Shown here: positions 17,463 to 17,973 of the stretch, one piece after another
Position numbering within the stretch: position 1 is the stretch's first letter
Layout: every line of letters begins with the position of its first letter
From: a bacterium
Lineage (GTDB): Bacteria; Blakebacterota; Blakebacteria; Blakebacterales; Blakebacteraceae
Assembly (NCBI GenBank): GCA_025774205.1
Contig: JALGWK010000018.1
Location: forward strand, 1 to 17,973
DNA: 17,973 nucleotides
Reading direction: 5' to 3'
Position numbers and translations under genes: made by a program
Notes under the pieces: model-generated
The model's database searches: none
What the model was told of the DNA's origin: nothing
The model's input: the letters and a program-made list of their open reading frames with translations, nothing else

Positions 17463-17716
17463 TGGGAGGGGGGGGGCTGCCGCCGGTCTACACCTTCATT
17501 GCCTGGGTTGTCTTTCTCGGCTTAGTCATCGCCGGCACCGTTTTCCACCGCTGGCGCCATCAGGAACGGTACAGCAGGTACCAGCTCAAACTGACCGTCG
17601 CCTTCATCCTCTTCCTCCTGGTGGGGACTCGATGTCCTGCGGGAATCACTCTCCGACGAAGTGAATCGACTCTCCACCTGGCAGGCCGACCTCCTGGGGG
17701 AAGAGATCGATGGTGA
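17462..17716 (+). CDS. N-terminus of probable NtrY-like sensor kinase (frameshifted)
   Basis: Starts at ATG 17462, sharing one base with the DUF4390 stop. The first codons include a 9-G run (17468-17476). TM1 is YTFIAWVVFLGLVIAGTVF, then a basic cytoplasmic loop HRWRHQERYSRYQLK, then the start of TM2 (LTVAFILFLLV). That loop-then-helix pattern is typical of the opening of NtrY-type kinases. After codon GTG 17621 the frame becomes implausible, and the acidic frame at 17625 takes over. No kinase domain is within the window, so the assignment rests on topology and the DUF4390 neighbour. Confidence 0.5.
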   Translation: MGGGGLPPVYTFIAWVVFLGLVIAGTVFHRWRHQERYSRYQLKLTVAFILFLLVGTRCPAGITLRRSESTLHLAGRPPGGRDRW

Positions 17717-17973
17717 ACGGCCGGCCCGCCCGGTCGACTTCACCATGCGCTTCGAGCGGGATGAGAACGAGCAATGGCAGATCATGGCTTTCGAGCCGGT
17801 GGCCCAGCGCAACTCCCCCTGGCCCGATTCAGTTCTGGCGACGCCTCCAGATCCCCGTTCGGAACAACTGCGGGCGCTCGATGACGCCGAGTTCTACGAG
17901 AGCGAGCGGACCTTCTTCCGTCATGGTGACGTCGGCGTCTACATGGTCCTGGTGAAGCCGGCGGGGAGCGAGA
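17625..17973 (+). CDS. Periplasmic segment of the same membrane protein, in shifted frame (runs off window)
   Basis: This frame is open without a stop to the window edge (116 codons) and reads as normal protein: LDVLRESLSDEVNRLSTWQA, a charged linker, VDFTMRFERD and YMVLVKPAGSE. Removing one G from GGGG at 17623-17626 joins it to the previous frame after the second TM. The joined TM2 would be only about 13 hydrophobic residues, so more than one base may be missing. The segment looks like an extracytoplasmic sensor region. It has no start codon near its beginning, so it is not an independent gene. Confidence 0.5.

Noticed and set aside
17710-17955. Plus-strand 81-codon frame at the right edge
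   Set aside because: Ser/Arg-rich shadow; the acidic frame from 17625 that stays open to the edge is the credible one.

Overview
The window is the replication-origin neighbourhood of a bacterial chromosome. The layout is divergent: rpmH-rnpA-yidD-yidC-rsmG runs leftward, and dnaA-dnaN-recF-dciA-gyrB-gyrA-rex runs rightward. The coding DNA is GC-rich by eye, with AT-richer spacers on both sides of dnaA. The organism is a diderm: it has a long, P1-domain-type YidC, an outer-membrane beta-barrel gene, and periplasmic or envelope genes. A Rex NADH sensor suggests a facultative or anaerobic metabolism. I cannot name the species. The gene order and envelope genes would fit an uncultivated FCB-type lineage, but that is only an impression.

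Region 1 (1-1026): the 5' end of an unrecognised single-TM protein, then rsmG. Next come three perfect parS palindromes at an exact 47-bp period; the rsmG GTG start codon lies inside the first one. Region 2 (1027-3536, minus strand): yidC, yidD, rnpA and rpmH, closely packed. yidC is broken into two frames by a perfect 47-bp tandem duplication; removing one copy restores a 585-codon gene. Region 3 (3537-5673): dnaA flanked by two candidate origin half-regions. One is a DnaA-box cluster upstream. The other, between dnaA and dnaN, has DnaA boxes, a GC step, four DnaA-trio-like triplets and an AT-rich tract, which resembles a basal unwinding system.

Region 4 (5674-13775): dnaN, recF, a short DciA/DUF721 protein, gyrB, gyrA and rex, with short or negative spacing except for a 166-bp leader before gyrB. 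GyrA carries a 120-residue C-terminal extension, first acidic and then lysine-rich like histone H1. rex overlaps gyrA by 4 nt. Region 5 (13776-14189): a non-coding spacer with a perfect DnaA box and a promoter-like element.

Region 6 (14190-17973): a cell-envelope cluster. It holds a gene joining a bactofilin-like beta-helix to an Omp85/D15-type outer-membrane barrel (interrupted by two frameshifts), a secreted toast_rack/DUF2154 protein, a secreted DUF4390 protein, and the start of a two-TM membrane protein, probably an NtrY-like sensor kinase, which is also frameshifted and runs off the window. The housekeeping genes dnaA to rex are intact. The frame breaks are confined to yidC and region 6, so they may be assembly or sequencing errors rather than real gene decay.
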